The notes under the pieces: model-generated
What the model was told of the DNA's origin: nothing
Databases searched by the model: none
What the model saw: only the letters and a program-made list of their open reading frames with translations
In this document: piece after piece, positions 1-11,933 of the stretch
Numbering within the stretch: the stretch's first letter is position 1
Layout: each line of letters starts with the position of its first letter
Made by a program: the position numbers and the translations under genes
Assembly (NCBI GenBank): GCA_951802425.1
Contig: OX637797.1
Location: 2,232,001 to 2,296,000, forward strand
DNA: 64,000 nt
Direction: 5' to 3'
Source: Clavaria fumosa
Taxonomy: Eukaryota > Basidiomycota > Agaricomycetes > Agaricales > Clavariaceae

Positions 1-1987
1 GGCTCCCCTATTTTTTCTTTTTCCTTCTCCTGCGAGTCTGCAGGTTCGGAGGCTTCGACGAGGATGTCTGTGCTATCCACGAGTGAGGGACGCGCAACTT
101 TTGTGGCGGTAGTGGTGACAATTGAGGTGGTGATGGTGCAAGTGGAGGGAAGAGCAGCTGATGGGTTTGGCGCGTCCGTCGCCGCCCGGCGCCGGAGCGT
201 TGGGCGCTTGGGGCTTGTCGACGCCCTCGGGGTTGCTTCTCCGTGGCCAGGCGTGGTCGTGGCCGCTGCCGCTTTCGGGACGCGACGGTACGACACCAGC
301 ATCACGCCCAGGTATCGCGGGATGAATGACAGCAGCGGCGGCGCCTCGCGCTCTACTGCTTCATAGAACACATTCTCGCGGGACACGAGTGGCTAGCAAA
401 CATTCAATCAGTAAGCCAAAGAACAGAGGGAGGCATGAGAAGCAGTACCTTGCACACAGCGCGCTTGGTGAACCTGTAGAGTGTTGTGTGCCCGCCGACC
501 TGGTTCGTAAATGGCTGCAGGGGGATGTGCGGGAGTTCATTTGGCGAGAAGCCGCCCCAGTCCGGGTCGGGGTACCCTGGGGGCAGCTCGTGCTCGGCGA
601 GGTCGTCACCGCTCTGTGGAACGCGGCCGCGCGAGATGGCGCGCTGGTGGTGGTAGGCATCGCGTCGTCGACGATGTTGCCGTTGACGACGACGCGTGGA
701 CGACACGCGAGCGATTGACGGAGGATGTGGCGCCTGCTGCTGCGAAGGAGAAGACGCAGACGAGACGAGGGAAACGCGACTGGGAGAAGTGAATGACGAC
801 GGGCTATCCCATGGGCACTCGTCCTCGGTCGAGGGCGAGAAGGGTGCGGACGACGAACGGTCGCGCGATTTTCTCTTCTCTGTTGCTGCCATCGCCGAGG
901 GACTTGTCTGGATGGGTGTGAGCGTGATTGAAGAGCGTAGGATATTGACCTTATTGCTGGTTGATGGTGTTCGCGCGCGTTGAGCATTTTTCTCGAAAAG
1001 GGATGGAGGTGTGGGTGTATGCGAGAGGTATGATGATGTAGATGTAGTCCGTTGCATGGGGGGTGATCGAGAAGGAGACGGGGAGGGCAGATAATGGTGA
1101 GATGGAGGGCGGCACACATCGAGGCGCAGCGGTGTGTCATTCGCTAGCTCATTAGAGCCATCTGTTAAACGGTCCTTCCGTCTTCCCCGATCAGAATCCT
1201 TCCTTCCGCGTAGCATCAAATCACCTGAGCCATAGGAACGTTTTTCTTCTTCGGGGGGTGATATGTGGCTGTCCTTGAGCTTCTTTTTCTCCAAGGTTAA
1301 GCTCCGCTCCCTGCTCGTAGCGGTCGATTCGTGGCTCGTCCATTCAGAACGCGGGACGAAATGAAACTGCGGTTCGGTGACGTCTGCTCTCTGGGAGGAG
1401 GAGTCGATTCGGGCTGCTGAGGGAGGAAGACAAGAAACGTCGCTCAGGATGCAGTCCTCTGGCGTGGTCTCTTTAAAGAGGTCGAGCGAAGCGGCGACCT
1501 TGCGACCAATTCCAGAGGTTGGAGGATGCCTGGCGGCGTCGACGGAGGGCGAGGAGTCTTCGGAAGACGAGCCTGGTGGGGTGACAGAGAGTGGCCGTGT
1601 CTGCTGCTTGGTCATGGCGAGGATAACGGGAGGGCGTTGTGAGTCAAATAGAGGTGAGTTGATATTGGATTGCGAATGTCTGTGTGAAGAAGGATCGCCG
1701 AAGTCCGAAAACCGAGTGTTTGGGTGATCGGAGCTGGCATTATTGGAAGTGGTGGTGTTGGATAAGCTTTTCCGCTTGTTGTGGGTCGATGGGCGGGAGA
1801 GAAGGGCGGAATGAATGCAATCCGTGAGTGAGGGGTTGTGCTGGCGGGGAACGAGGCGGTGGACGTCGTTGTCAGAGTCTGACACGTTCGCGGTGATGAA
1901 ACGCGGGGAGGAATTAGCCGTCGCTGAGCCGGAATTAGGGGGAGATAAAGGGAATGCGCGGTGGTCCAAACGGCAAGCAGGGTCCAT
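1..1987 (-). CDS. KCS1: Inositol hexakisphosphate kinase, KCS1 type (3' part off the left edge)
   Basis: Exon 1 is 1987-449, intron 448-393, exon 2 392-1 and continues beyond the window. KCS1 enzymes phosphorylate IP6 to inositol pyrophosphates that control phosphate and energy signalling. The long N-terminal part is Ser/Pro-rich and disordered and carries the block GRKVAASLDLFKETTP that I recognise from fungal KCS1 proteins. The kinase domain opens with NQVGGHTTLYRFTKRAVCK at the end of exon 1. Removing the intron gives K-PLVSRENVFYEAVERE, then APPLLSFIPRYLGVMLVSYRR, the expected order in this family. The frame stays open to base 1. The catalytic PxxxDxKxG and SSLL-type motifs would lie outside the window and cannot be checked. 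The start at 1987 is the first ATG of the open frame; an upstream exon cannot be excluded. Confidence 0.9.
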
Positions 1988-4313
1988 GCAGCGTGAGGCA
2001 ATGGCTCGCTGCTATGGACCGAATAGGATGAAAGTTTTAAGGTGTTAGGTCACTGGGAGGAGGCAAGAGGCAGAAGGAGGAGGAGAAGGAAGAGGAGAAA
2101 GGAAGATAAGCGGATAGGTTTAGCTTGTAAATGAAATGAAATGAATGAGAGTGCAAGCGATGATGTCCCTTGCTCATGCACGTGGTGTGAATTACTGTAT
2201 CAACGCACGTTCACTACTGTACACAGAGAGTCTACACCGTTCGTTCCTCCTTCAGGGTATTTGATCCTCGTCCATCACCCCAGCAACATAACCGTACAAT
2301 GTTCTTCCCAACAGGTTATCATATGATTGATCAAGGATGGGTCGTTGGTCAGGTGTGCTTCATTTGACTCCCACACGAGTCGCTAATACGTGTACCCTTC
2401 GGGATCTCGTGAAGTCGTTTCGTATCTGATGACCCCACTGCACTCTTTTCATTCAGCGTTCAAAGTCTTCGTCATTCATCGCATCATATAGTCCCTTCAC
2501 TCCGTCGGCTCCACCGCAGAATATCCGTCGAGATCCGGCCTCTTCCTGACCCGACGAGGCTCCGTCCCGGCTGCAATGATCATCTAACGCTTGACTGAAC
2601 GCACCGCTCGTAACTCAAGAGCCACCGATTCTGCTGAATACAACAGCGTATCCCTATGGTTCCTAGGTCTGATAGCATCCCGACATTCCTGCTCAGGGTC
2701 TTTTTCTTCTCCGCACGGTCTTCAAATAATCATCCACGGCATTGAGACTCTTCACAACACCCAGAAGTGCAATTTTTTATTCACATAGACATCGCCTCTG
2801 TCGCGAATACGCATAAAATGCTGTCAATTTGCCTTCATTCTATCCTCGTGGCCGTAGCGCGTTTCATTTGCCACTTCCTGTCAACACATCCTCTCCTACG
2901 TGACCGCTCAACGACAGCACACGGCAGGGGTCAGTTAAGCTCCTCCGCTTTCCGTCCTCGGCAGCCCTGATTAGAAATAGAACGGAGACCGTCTTACCCG
3001 CGCCGTAAACGAGTCGCTCTTCCCCGCCCGCTAAAAGTAAACAGCAAAGTAACGGGCTATCCCTCCGCTCTCACAACGCGAAAGGAGAAACCTCTCCTGG
3101 CGTCAACTCAAACGTGCGCCCTCCAGAACGAAATCTCTGATCGAAAAAGTTCTCTGCCTCGCTCGCTCATTCCGAATCCTGTTGTGGTTGACTAGTTCCC
3201 CCGGCGCCACTCTTACGTTTCAGGGATTCCCTCGCTGCCTTTCCACCGGCGGACGTCCGCGACATGCCTTGCCTTTTCCGGGTCTCATCGGACATAGCCC
3301 ATGACTGAAAGATCGCTCGCGTCGTGCGCGTGTGGCCGGTCTGTTCGCGAGGCTTTCCAGTGTTGTGAGATGAGGCGGAGGTAAGTCAAGTACCCGCGTC
3401 GGGCAGGGTGCTGTCATCAGCCCAGCAACGTGCGTGATCGCGATCGGGGTCCTTCCTCTCCAAGGTATCTCTTTTTTTGCACTTCTTCAGGGAAAGATAG
3501 ATACGTGATGACCGCTGCAACGGACACGCTCTCTCCCACGGCGACAAACACCTCCCAAATGAGTCCTGTACTCTCTTTACAGGAAGCTTGCAACGGTTGT
3601 CGCGTCACTCTCTGCTTCTACCGTGACATGATTGCGCAAACGTCTCGCAAATATTGAGGTAGCCAGATTGTCGTCGTCATAACCAGAGCTGAGGTGTTAC
3701 CAGAGGATTGGAGGTTGTCGGTAGATGATAGAATGAGAGTTAAATAAGAATAAAAATTAGCAATACAACCTCATCGCCTTGTTGCCTCCCGTTTCGTTCC
3801 CCCAAGAGCTGAATGCTTGGCGGCGTTCTTCCTGTTGTGGTTCTATCAGTTAGAAGTTTGATAAGAACACGGCATTTGGTGCGGGATATCCTCTCCAGGT
3901 CCATGGAAAGCCGGAACACATAACGACGTTGCGCACAAGTCCTTACTGTACAGTATATGCACGAAAAGAATATGCATTTCTCACTGCTGGTAATATAACG
4001 AGTGCTACACAGCCGTGGGAAACAAGCGTATTGTTGATTGCGGCGCGTCTCTCCCTCGCCACAACGTCCAACCCGCCAAAAAAAAACGAGAGCGTCAACT
4101 TTCTCGATATACTTGCGCCTTCTCCTCTCGCAGGGTGGAGCCAGTGCAAGGATTCATGAACTTGCTGTAAAAAGAGGTCCGTTCTGATTACACGCCGTCT
4201 CTTCGCTGTCCAACATCGGCACTCCGCTGATCCTATCCGCGTTATCAAGGATCTCGACCGTGAACCTGTGGTCACGCGGCGGCGCGCTCAAAGCCACGAT
4301 AGCCAAAGAACAA
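1988..4313. other. Intergenic / 5' leader region, no gene recognised
   Basis: About 2.3 kb between two divergently oriented genes. It holds only short open frames (under about 110 codons) without recognisable protein character or a consistent splice chain. It may contain long 5' untranslated leaders with introns, since some GT-AG-like sites are visible (for example around 3378), but I cannot assign a transcript. Confidence 0.5.
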
Positions 4314-6259
4314 ATGGACTTTCCACACCACTTTCACCGCTCCTCGTCATCCGCCCTCGAGCATCTGCAGCCCGCGCTATACGGCACCGCCGCTCTGTCT
4401 TTCGATCAGATGCCCTCATATGCCCTTTCTGCACCCGTACATGAGTCAGCACCACTAGACTCTGCCCTACATCATCATCTGGCTTATCATACACAGGTTG
4501 CTAAGCTCATTATTCTTCACAGCCATTTCTATTGACTTCCTTCTTTCTCTTCTATATTCAAAGCCAATTGCTCAAACATCAGCTTTCCCATCTACATCAT
4601 CCAGCAGCACCCCCTCAGATGCAAGTTCTGAAATAGGTTTATCTTCTTTGCACCATACCAATTCCCTACATCCAGTCACCTCATCTCTTTTTAATTATGC
4701 ACATAGTGACCTCCTTTCTACTTCAGATCTCCTCAGCCCTTCAGCACATGATTCCCAGGCACAGCCTATGCCATTCGTACACCGTGTCTCTGAGCTTGAC
4801 CCCTCCTTGGAAACTGCCTTCCGTCCCACAGACAATTTAAGCCCCTTGATGTCCACCCTGCTCCTTTTAGAACCCATGGACTTGCTCAGCCCCACTGGAA
4901 GAAGTGAAGATCCCCACACCTCTGCTACCTACCATGCTTCTCCTTCCACCAGGATGCCACCCCCCAGGTCTACCAAGGCAGCAACCATAGCACCTCCCAG
5001 GTTTAGCCTTGTTAAACCAGCACTCAAACTGAATCAGTCACTTGAGACCGGGGATGCCTGGAAGATGGGTGCAAGTGCACTTGTGGCCAACCTGCGGCAC
5101 CATATCACAGACCATCCATTCTCGCACCCGGACTGGGAGAGCCTCCTTGTGCAGAAGGCCCCCTCTTGTGGATGGCAGCATGATTCATCATCTGTCAGTA
5201 TGATGGACCCTATGCTGATGCGCGGGCTGCGCGGAATGACATTGCCATTTGTGCAATCACGTGCGGCCATTAAGGATGGCGGACGACGGCCAAAGGAAAC
5301 CGCTTATGAAGGGTGTTGGACCGAGCGGAGCCAACGATGCACGCCAGTGTCTAGAAAGAGGAACTTGCCCACAAAACCATCGAAGCCCCGACCCAAGAAA
5401 GAGAAATGCCCCATGACGACATCCCAGGCCGAGGCAGAGCACCAAGATGACTGCGTTGACACGAACGGAAACAGCGATAGCGACTACAGCAGTACCGGCG
5501 ACAACCAGGAGAGGCACAGGCAGAAGCGCCCCAGTTATAAATCTCATAGGGCGAGAGCTAAAGCGCCCGGGGCTGGTGCGGGTGCTTCTGCCATGCGTGT
5601 GGAGGCGGCGTCCCAATATTCGGGCGCTAGTTCTCTTGCGGCTGCTGTTGTATCCGCCGGCGCACAGCCACAGCCGAGCCGCAAACAACACCGTGCTGGT
5701 GCGGAGACAGAGATGGAAAAGGAGGACACCCCGGCGAAGAAGAACACGTTGACGTCGAAGACGACGAATAAAAGAGGCGGTGGCGCGAGCGAGGGCGGGA
5801 GCGCCACAGCGGCAGCGGCGAGGGAGCCACCAGCCATTGTTGCGAAGCCTAAGCCGATACCGAAGCTCACGCGTTTCACGCCGCACCAGCTCAAGATGAT
5901 GGTGACGTTCTGGCGGAACGAGCTCTCTGCGTGCGAGTTCATCATGAACGCGTCCCACAGCGGGTTTGACGACATGGTGCGTGGAGGGTCTTTTTTTTTT
6001 AAACGCGTTTCTGACCGGTCGGGGTGCGCAGACTCGCGTTCGCCTCGACAGTGTCGTGTCTAGGATATACGACCATAAGCCAGACTTCCCGCTGCTCAAG
6101 ACGTACCTCGAAGACGGCAGGCCGAGCATCAAAGATCTGATCTGGAGCATCGTGCGGTCGCCCGTGCTCAAAGAGAACGAGAAGGCGTGGGACATACGGC
6201 AAAAGGCGAAGGACCTGTTGTGCTTCTGGATAAAGAAGGGCGGAGGAGACCGTGCGTGA
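4314..6259 (+). CDS. Unrecognised protein, 607 aa, with conserved-looking C-terminal domain
   Basis: Exons 4314-4496, 4564-5976 and 6032-6259 join in frame. The start ATG (MDFPHHF...) is chosen because the larger exon has no upstream ATG of its own and the 67-nt intron restores one continuous frame across HTQ-PIAQTSAFP. Residues 62-250 are Ser/Thr/Pro-rich. Residues 300-480 are low-complexity, basic and Ala/Gly-rich. The last about 130 residues look folded (LTRFTPHQLKMMVTFWRNEL through KAKDLLCFWIKKG). I do not recognise the family; the end could be a helical nucleic-acid or protein-binding module, but this is a guess. The first 500 bases of exon 2 are strikingly CpG-poor while the rest of the gene is CpG-rich. 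Convergent with the forkhead gene; their ends are 301 bp apart. Confidence 0.7.
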
Positions 6260-6560
6260 AAAACGGGCGGGCCTTAATCGTGAGCAAGGCTGGGCAAGCA
6301 TATTATAATTTCTCTATGATCGTTGCACTCAATTGGACTGAAAGTACCATAGCCAGAAGTTGTACATATTGTGTACTGATGATAGTTCGATAGTTTGAAG
6401 AAAAGTACATTCTAAAAAGTGCAAGACCGACAGCCCTCGTAATATGAAGATAATCGTAGAGATGGCAATACACGCACATCTATAAGCGCATGCACAGAAA
6501 AGAAAAAACAAAAGGCAAACTAGAGCGCTTCAGCTGCCATATATGAATGGGTAAAATACC

Positions 6561-8756
6561 TTAGCCGTCGGCAGCACAAATGCCGCCGACAGGCGCTGGA
6601 GAGTCCACCACCATCTGTTCCCCGCACGCAGCAGCAGCAGATCCCTCGGAACCGACCCTCCTGCGCTTCAGGGATCGTTGGTCCTGCTCGTCGTCATCAA
6701 CGACTATGATAGGACTGACATCCCTCTCCCCTCTCTCCTCCACGGCCGAAGGGGTGGGGGGCACGGCCGGCTCGCTGCCAGCCTGCCCCCCAGATCTTGG
6801 CTCGGCCCCAACTGCCGCCGCCGCGGCGCGCTGTGCTTCCCCTGCCTTCTCATCCTCTTCCTTCTCATCTCCGTCAACCCTCACCTGCTGCTCTTCGCCC
6901 TCGTTGGGCGCCCGGCCCGCCGCAGGGGCAGCAGGAGAAGCATTAGTACCAGCACCCCTTCGACGGCCCCGTCCGCGCACCTTCCCCTTCCCACGTCCTT
7001 CCCTCCTACCCACCTCCCTTAAGTAACTCACAATATGCCCCTTGAGCACTTCGATCGCCTTCTGCACGCCGAGCGCCTCGAGCGCGCGCAGGTGCGCCGG
7101 ACTCAGGTCGGCGAAGATCGTCGGGTGTAGATAGAGCTTGCCTTCGTGCAGAACGAGCGACTCGTGCGGGTTTGGTTGAGTGTTACTCGTGGCGTTAGTG
7201 GTGGCATTAGTGGTGGCGCTGCCGCCAGTGGAGGATGCAAAAGTCGATTTAAACGACGGGGGGAGCGGGGCGACGACAAGTGGGATACGGGGAAGACTGG
7301 GAATACTCGCCGCGGTTATAGTCGTCGAGGTCGTCGCTACACCGTCGGCTGCGGGCACCGTCAGCTGGCCTGGAGGCACGGACGGCCTGGCATGCGACGA
7401 CGCGACAGGCGGTTGTGCCGGTACTGCTGTCGTCGGTTGAGAATCAGACACGCCAGACATCATGGTCTGTTGCGTATTCGAGGCAAATGGGTTAGGCGGA
7501 TTCAACGTGAGGCCTTTCATCGCAAGAGGCGCAGTGGTCATTGGAGGAGGCAAGACGCCGCCCTTCACGCCCTTCACGCCCCGTTTCAGCGGCGGCTCAA
7601 GCGGCGTCCCACCGCTCGCCGCTTTCTTCTTCCCAGAAAACCCAGCATTTAATTTCCCCCCGCCGTTGCCGCCGCCGGGCGTGTCGTTGAACATGTGCTC
7701 GAAATTGGGATCGACCGACCAGAAGAAGCCCTTCCCCCGCTCACCAGCGCAGCGCTCCATTTTCTTGAAGGCGCTGTTCGAGGACAGGTTGTGCCTGACC
7801 GAGTTCTGCAATTGGCGCGCGGGTGTACATATGCATGGTGAGTACGGATCTGAGCGAGAGAGTTAGAATGAGGTATGTACCTCCCAGCCCGAGGTTCCGT
7901 TATACCGGTACCAGTCGAATGTGTTTTCCATCCACCTGCATATATCCTGGAGTGTGGCTTTGCCATCCATCGCCTTAATCGCGCGGTAACAGAGCTGGGA
8001 GTATGTGTACGGTGGCTTGGGAGGCATTTGGGCCGGGGGTGTAGGCTTCCGGTCCTGCTTCTTGCGCTTTCGGGAGGCGGGCGGCGTTGATTTGCGTTTG
8101 TGGGCTGGGGCGGATTTGGGCTTTGGACTGATAGACTTTCTGTGTTGGGCGGGTGGCGGGGGTGTATGCTCCGACGTCGCAGGGGAGAGAGAGGTTACAT
8201 CAACGGAAGGAGAGCGGGCGGAGGTGTGTAAAGGCCCGGACGACTGAGAGCTGGGTGATGGAGAGTCTAATGGAGGTTGCGGAGCTGGCGGAAGAACAAA
8301 ATGGAATGTTCGTGACGCAATTTGGATCTGGGAGCTGCAACGCAGTATTCAGCCAAAGGGAAGCAGGAGTGATGACTGGACGTACTTTTCGTTGAGAGGG
8401 ACCTTACTACCGCTGCCAGACCATACGCCATCTACCCATGCACCATTCCTACCAATGACAACGAGCACGAAACGTTCTTGTTCTTCGTGCCACTCAATCT
8501 TGGCGTGGAGCCGCGACACGCTCTTCAACGGGCCCAAGTCCACGTCGACCTGGGTCTGGGGAGAGTCAATGGAGGTGCCTGCGGAGGGCATGGTAAGTGG
8601 AAGACAGCGACGGCCGATGGTTACTGAGAGTGTCTGGAGATAGTAGGTAATGTTGGGGAATACGAGGGAGTAATAGGCGCTGATTTTGTCGCTATGTGTT
8701 TCTGAAACCTGAGAGCTGAAACCAGCGTGGACTGGGCCGACTGACGAGGACAACAT
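6561..8756 (-). CDS. FHA-forkhead transcription factor (FKH1/FKH2 type), 689 aa
   Basis: Exons 8756-8386, 8334-7881 and 7805-6561. N-terminal FHA domain at about residues 40-140, with IGRR, SVSRLHAKIEWH and NGAWVDG giving the phosphothreonine-binding Gly-Arg, Ser-Arg-x-His and Asn-Gly pattern; intron 1 falls inside it (VPLNE-NSQIQIASRTF). A basic linker precedes the winged-helix domain at about residues 230-320: PPYTYSQLCYRAIKAMDGK, WYRYNGTSGWE, then NSVRHNLSSNSAFKKMER and GKGFFWSVDP, with intron 2 directly before the recognition helix. The C-terminal 330 residues are low-complexity with an acidic patch. FHA plus forkhead is the architecture of yeast Fkh1/2, regulators of cell-cycle and morphogenesis genes; target genes here are unknown. 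The start is the first ATG of the FHA exon. Confidence 0.9.
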
Positions 8757-9155
8757 GATGAGTTGTTGGATTGTGGTAGTGGACGAACGAGTTGAACGTT
8801 GAGTGTGAACGGGGGTGGCTGAGTTTTGAGTCTGTTATGAACGTTCGTTTGGATTGGGCGAGCTTCGACCAGGCAAGGGAAGCACAGCCACAGACAATGC
8901 TCTGTGTTTGGCGTTGTTATTCTCGGGGAAATCCGATTCCGTCTTTTCAAGGCAGCATCAGCGACAGCGAGTTTTTGAGAGGGCAGCAATATGTAACCCT
9001 ACTTTGAACTCACTAATACAGCTACAATTTTCTTCACCGCTGGTACGACTGTTATTGGTTGTGGCAACTTTTGACCGTGACTTGTCGTGACGGGTGACGG
9101 GGTGACTGGCGCACACGTTATACGGCCACGGGCGGAGTTGTGGCAGGTGTCGATC
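8757..9155. promoter_or_regulatory. Divergent intergenic region between forkhead and MTFP1-like genes
   Basis: About 400 bp separating two start codons on opposite strands. It must hold both promoters. I see no clear TATA box or repeat. Confidence 0.5.
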
Positions 9156-9969
9156 ATGCCGGATTCAACAGGGCTGGCAGAAAGAGTTGATACCCTCGTC
9201 GACAACGACGTCGGTGAGTGACCTATTAATTCTATTTGTTGCTCCAACTCAGCGACAACAGATTCCACCAACTCCGAAGTTCGTTATCTTGCATACGGCG
9301 CTCGTCTGCGTACAGCCCTTCGCGTCTCTCTTCGATACGTTGCCTATGTCAGTGAATCCAATCCCGTTCCATATTGTTACTCACTCACCGCCAAGTCAGA
9401 CCAGTGACGTCGGTGAAGCCTTTCGCCCAGTGGTTTCCTCTCTGGCCGTTAGAGCCGCGTATGCCATTTCATGGGTCTATATAGCGGGGTGCGTCTCATC
9501 CACGTCATACTGTGGAGTAATCATCCGATCCAAGCAAAGAGACGTAGGATACGAGTCATACAAGGCTCATAGACGAGGGCCTACGCCGTTCGAAGCCGCT
9601 AATTTTTCAGAACCCACCCGGATAAGCATCGTAGCCGTCCAACGAGCGGCATTCCAATCCATTGCTTCCATGTGTGTGCACCATTTACTCTATCAATCCC
9701 TTTTCATTGATTCGCGTTGCTTCTATTTCAGGGCTCTACCGGCGTTCACCATCCATACCGTCGTCGCAAGAGCAAAGAAAGTGTTTGATGCTCGAGCCCT
9801 GTCACCCCGAGTCAAGCTCTGGGGGCCGACATTCACCGGGCTAGCAGTGGTCCCGGTGCTGCCGTACTTGTATGATCACCCTGTAGAATGGGCGACCGAG
9901 CAAGCAGGACAATGGTTGCGGGAGTGGCTTGCTAATACGCGCCTCGCAAGAGGAAAGGAGGAACTATAG
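9156..9969 (+). CDS. Mitochondrial fission process protein 1 (MTP18/MTFP1 family), 203 aa
   Basis: Exons 9156-9213, 9253-9347, 9400-9488, 9540-9671 and 9732-9969; all phases agree. Family hallmarks appear in order: SLRYVAYTSDVGEAFRP across intron 2, AAYAISWVYIAGDVGYESYKAH across intron 3, QSIASMALPAFTIHTVV across intron 4, then LWGPTFTGLAVVPVLPYLYDHPVE. The family is an inner mitochondrial membrane protein tied to fission and inner-membrane integrity. Length matches the usual 170-210 residues, and three hydrophobic segments are visible. Alternative starts are unlikely because the first exon is short and opens with the only suitable ATG (MPDSTGLAERV). Confidence 0.9.
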
Positions 9970-10143
9970 ATCCAGTACTAGATACAATACCCTTTCATAA
10001 GTCTAGGAATATATGCTACGCCAGAGTGGTTCCAGTGCTCCTTAATCAGGAAAGCATGCATCAGCAACGTGTGAAAGAAATCTATATCGTTACGCTTTAC
10101 AAAATGTACAGACATATCGCTATTATCATGTAAAGAACTTCTT

Positions 10144-11779
10144 CTACAATGCCAGTTTCCCCAGGGCCGATGGTATAGAGCTGATCGAACTTGGTGGGAT
10201 CATTCCAACTTCGGTGACAACAGCCGTAATACTCGTTGGTGGCGTCAGGTCGTAGAGCGGGTTGAGGATCTCAAGGTTCGGTTGGCGCGCTTGTTCACTC
10301 GGCACTGACGGACATCCCTCCTCAGCAGGAACTCACGCATGCTAGGCAGAGACACCTACCCAGCTCGTTCCGCATGAAGCCGTCCAGCATCACCCCCTCG
10401 CTGAATTTATACGTCTCACAGCAGACGACGACGGGAACGTCCCGCTCGCGCGCTATCATGCTCACGAGCGCGGTACCCGAGCGCGCGAACACCGCGCCGT
10501 TCGAGTGGAGTGAGTGCGCGCCGAGGAGGACAGTCGTCACTGGCGGCGCGGCGTTGGTGAGGTACGACGGAAGTGCGGGTAGATGCAAGTAGGTGCAGGG
10601 TATTGAGGCGCGAGAGAGCCGCGTGAGGAGGGCTTTCCCTGGTGGACGGTTCGTGTCAGCGAGATTGGGGGAGAGTCGGAGAGAGCGCGACCTTCGAGGA
10701 GAGGGCGGGAGTCGACGACGACGACTTCGAAACTTTTGCCGTCCTCGTGAGCGCCCAAGATCACTTTCTCAACGACAGAAGATCTGGGCTCGTCCGGCAA
10801 ATGAACGCGTAAGCGAGGGTTGATAAGGATGGAAGGTGACCCATACCGCCCGAACGTCAGGATAACGTCTCCATCTTTTATCTTGTTCCCGGCAATACCC
10901 ACAATGACCTGATCAGCTATTATAATCCTGTCCCTGATATAGTCGTCAATTTTCCGACACAGGGCATCTTTCGCCTAAGGCCATGAGATGTTTTCGGAGC
11001 GATCACCCGCGAAATTGGATATGCAGTTGGACTAAGATGAGACGGTATTGCACAAGAAAGCACGACACTGACGTCCTGTTCCGGCAGGTCTATGTCCGAG
11101 CCACTGATCTCAAGCTTAAGCTGCCGTATAGCATTACCCATTGTAACAGACATTGGACGAGCATTGACAAGGTGGGTGATTTGAGGAGAAAGATGGGTCA
11201 TCAAGTGCCGCGAGAGGGTGTTGTTCGGTGGCGTCGTGTAGTCTTGTATCACCTGGATCTCAGTTCCCCGCAAATTCAAACATTGTGAAAGAAAACACAG
11301 AAGCGCACGGTCTTGAAAGCAGTGAGGGTCGCGATGCACCTTGCATTCGCGCCGCATATCTTAAACGCCGAGAACTGAAGAGCGAGGCGTATGACTGCAG
11401 GGTGGACGTCCCCCTTGACGACGTGGCTTATGGGCTTGGGGATACCGAAGTGCGAAAAGATGCGGATGCCCCTCGACTTGCTGGTCTCTGGGGCTTCGCC
11501 CATGCTGGCGACCGTGTCGTGATCGCGGTCTTTGCTCGGAACAACAATTTGCGTGGGCACTGGAGCCTTCTTGAGTGCCGTGGCAACCGTATTCGCGGAC
11601 GTGACGGGTGGTTTGGCGGGCCTGCCTCCTTGCGCAGAGGCCGAGGAGGAAGCAGCAGCTTTGGCTGCGCGTTGCTGCGTCTGCAATTCGCGCCGCTCGG
11701 CTTTGGTCAACTTCGGCTTTGACCCGTCAGGTGGCGCCACCGGAGACTTGGGCGTCGAAGAGGACGAGTCGGCGACCAT
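10144..11779 (-). CDS. GCD2: Translation initiation factor eIF2B subunit delta, 431 aa
   Basis: Exons 11779-11309, 11252-11073, 10974-10847, 10783-10692, 10638-10360 and 10289-10144. eIF2B is the guanine-nucleotide exchange factor for eIF2; delta is a regulatory subunit that senses eIF2-alpha phosphorylation. Visible marks: basic N-terminus with KPKLTKAERRELQ, HPAVIRLALQFSAFKICGAN, NARCIATLTAFKTVIQDY, SPQITHLVNARPMSVTMGNA, then across introns LTFGRSSVVEKVILGAHEDG, VVVVDSRPLLEGKALL and the C-terminal LNPLYDLTPPTSITAVVTEV. The start at 11779 has purines at -3 and +4; the frame runs upstream of it without another ATG before a stop. The delta subunit is recognised by the SVTMGNA and LVNARPM blocks. 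Head-to-head with RAT1. Confidence 0.92.
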
Positions 11780-11933
11780 GACCCTATTCGCGCTCACAGC
11801 ACTTCGTATTCCGCCTTGTTGAGGAGTCAGTTTCCTTTTTGATATTAATTTAGGCGTGCGAAACGATTTGTCAGCTGCGGCGGCCTTGTACCACCCCACA
11901 AGTACATCTTCGACTCATTCCTTGGCTGTCAAC
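11780..11933. promoter_or_regulatory. 154-bp bidirectional promoter between eIF2B-delta and RAT1
   Basis: The two start codons point away from each other with only 154 bp between them, so both transcripts must start inside this interval or overlap. No TATA box is evident. This is the usual arrangement for compact housekeeping pairs in fungi. Confidence 0.6.

Noticed and set aside
5257..6195. Long minus-strand open frame opposite the 607-aa gene
   Set aside because: Arg-rich composition typical of an antisense shadow in GC-rich coding DNA, with no domain or splice support.
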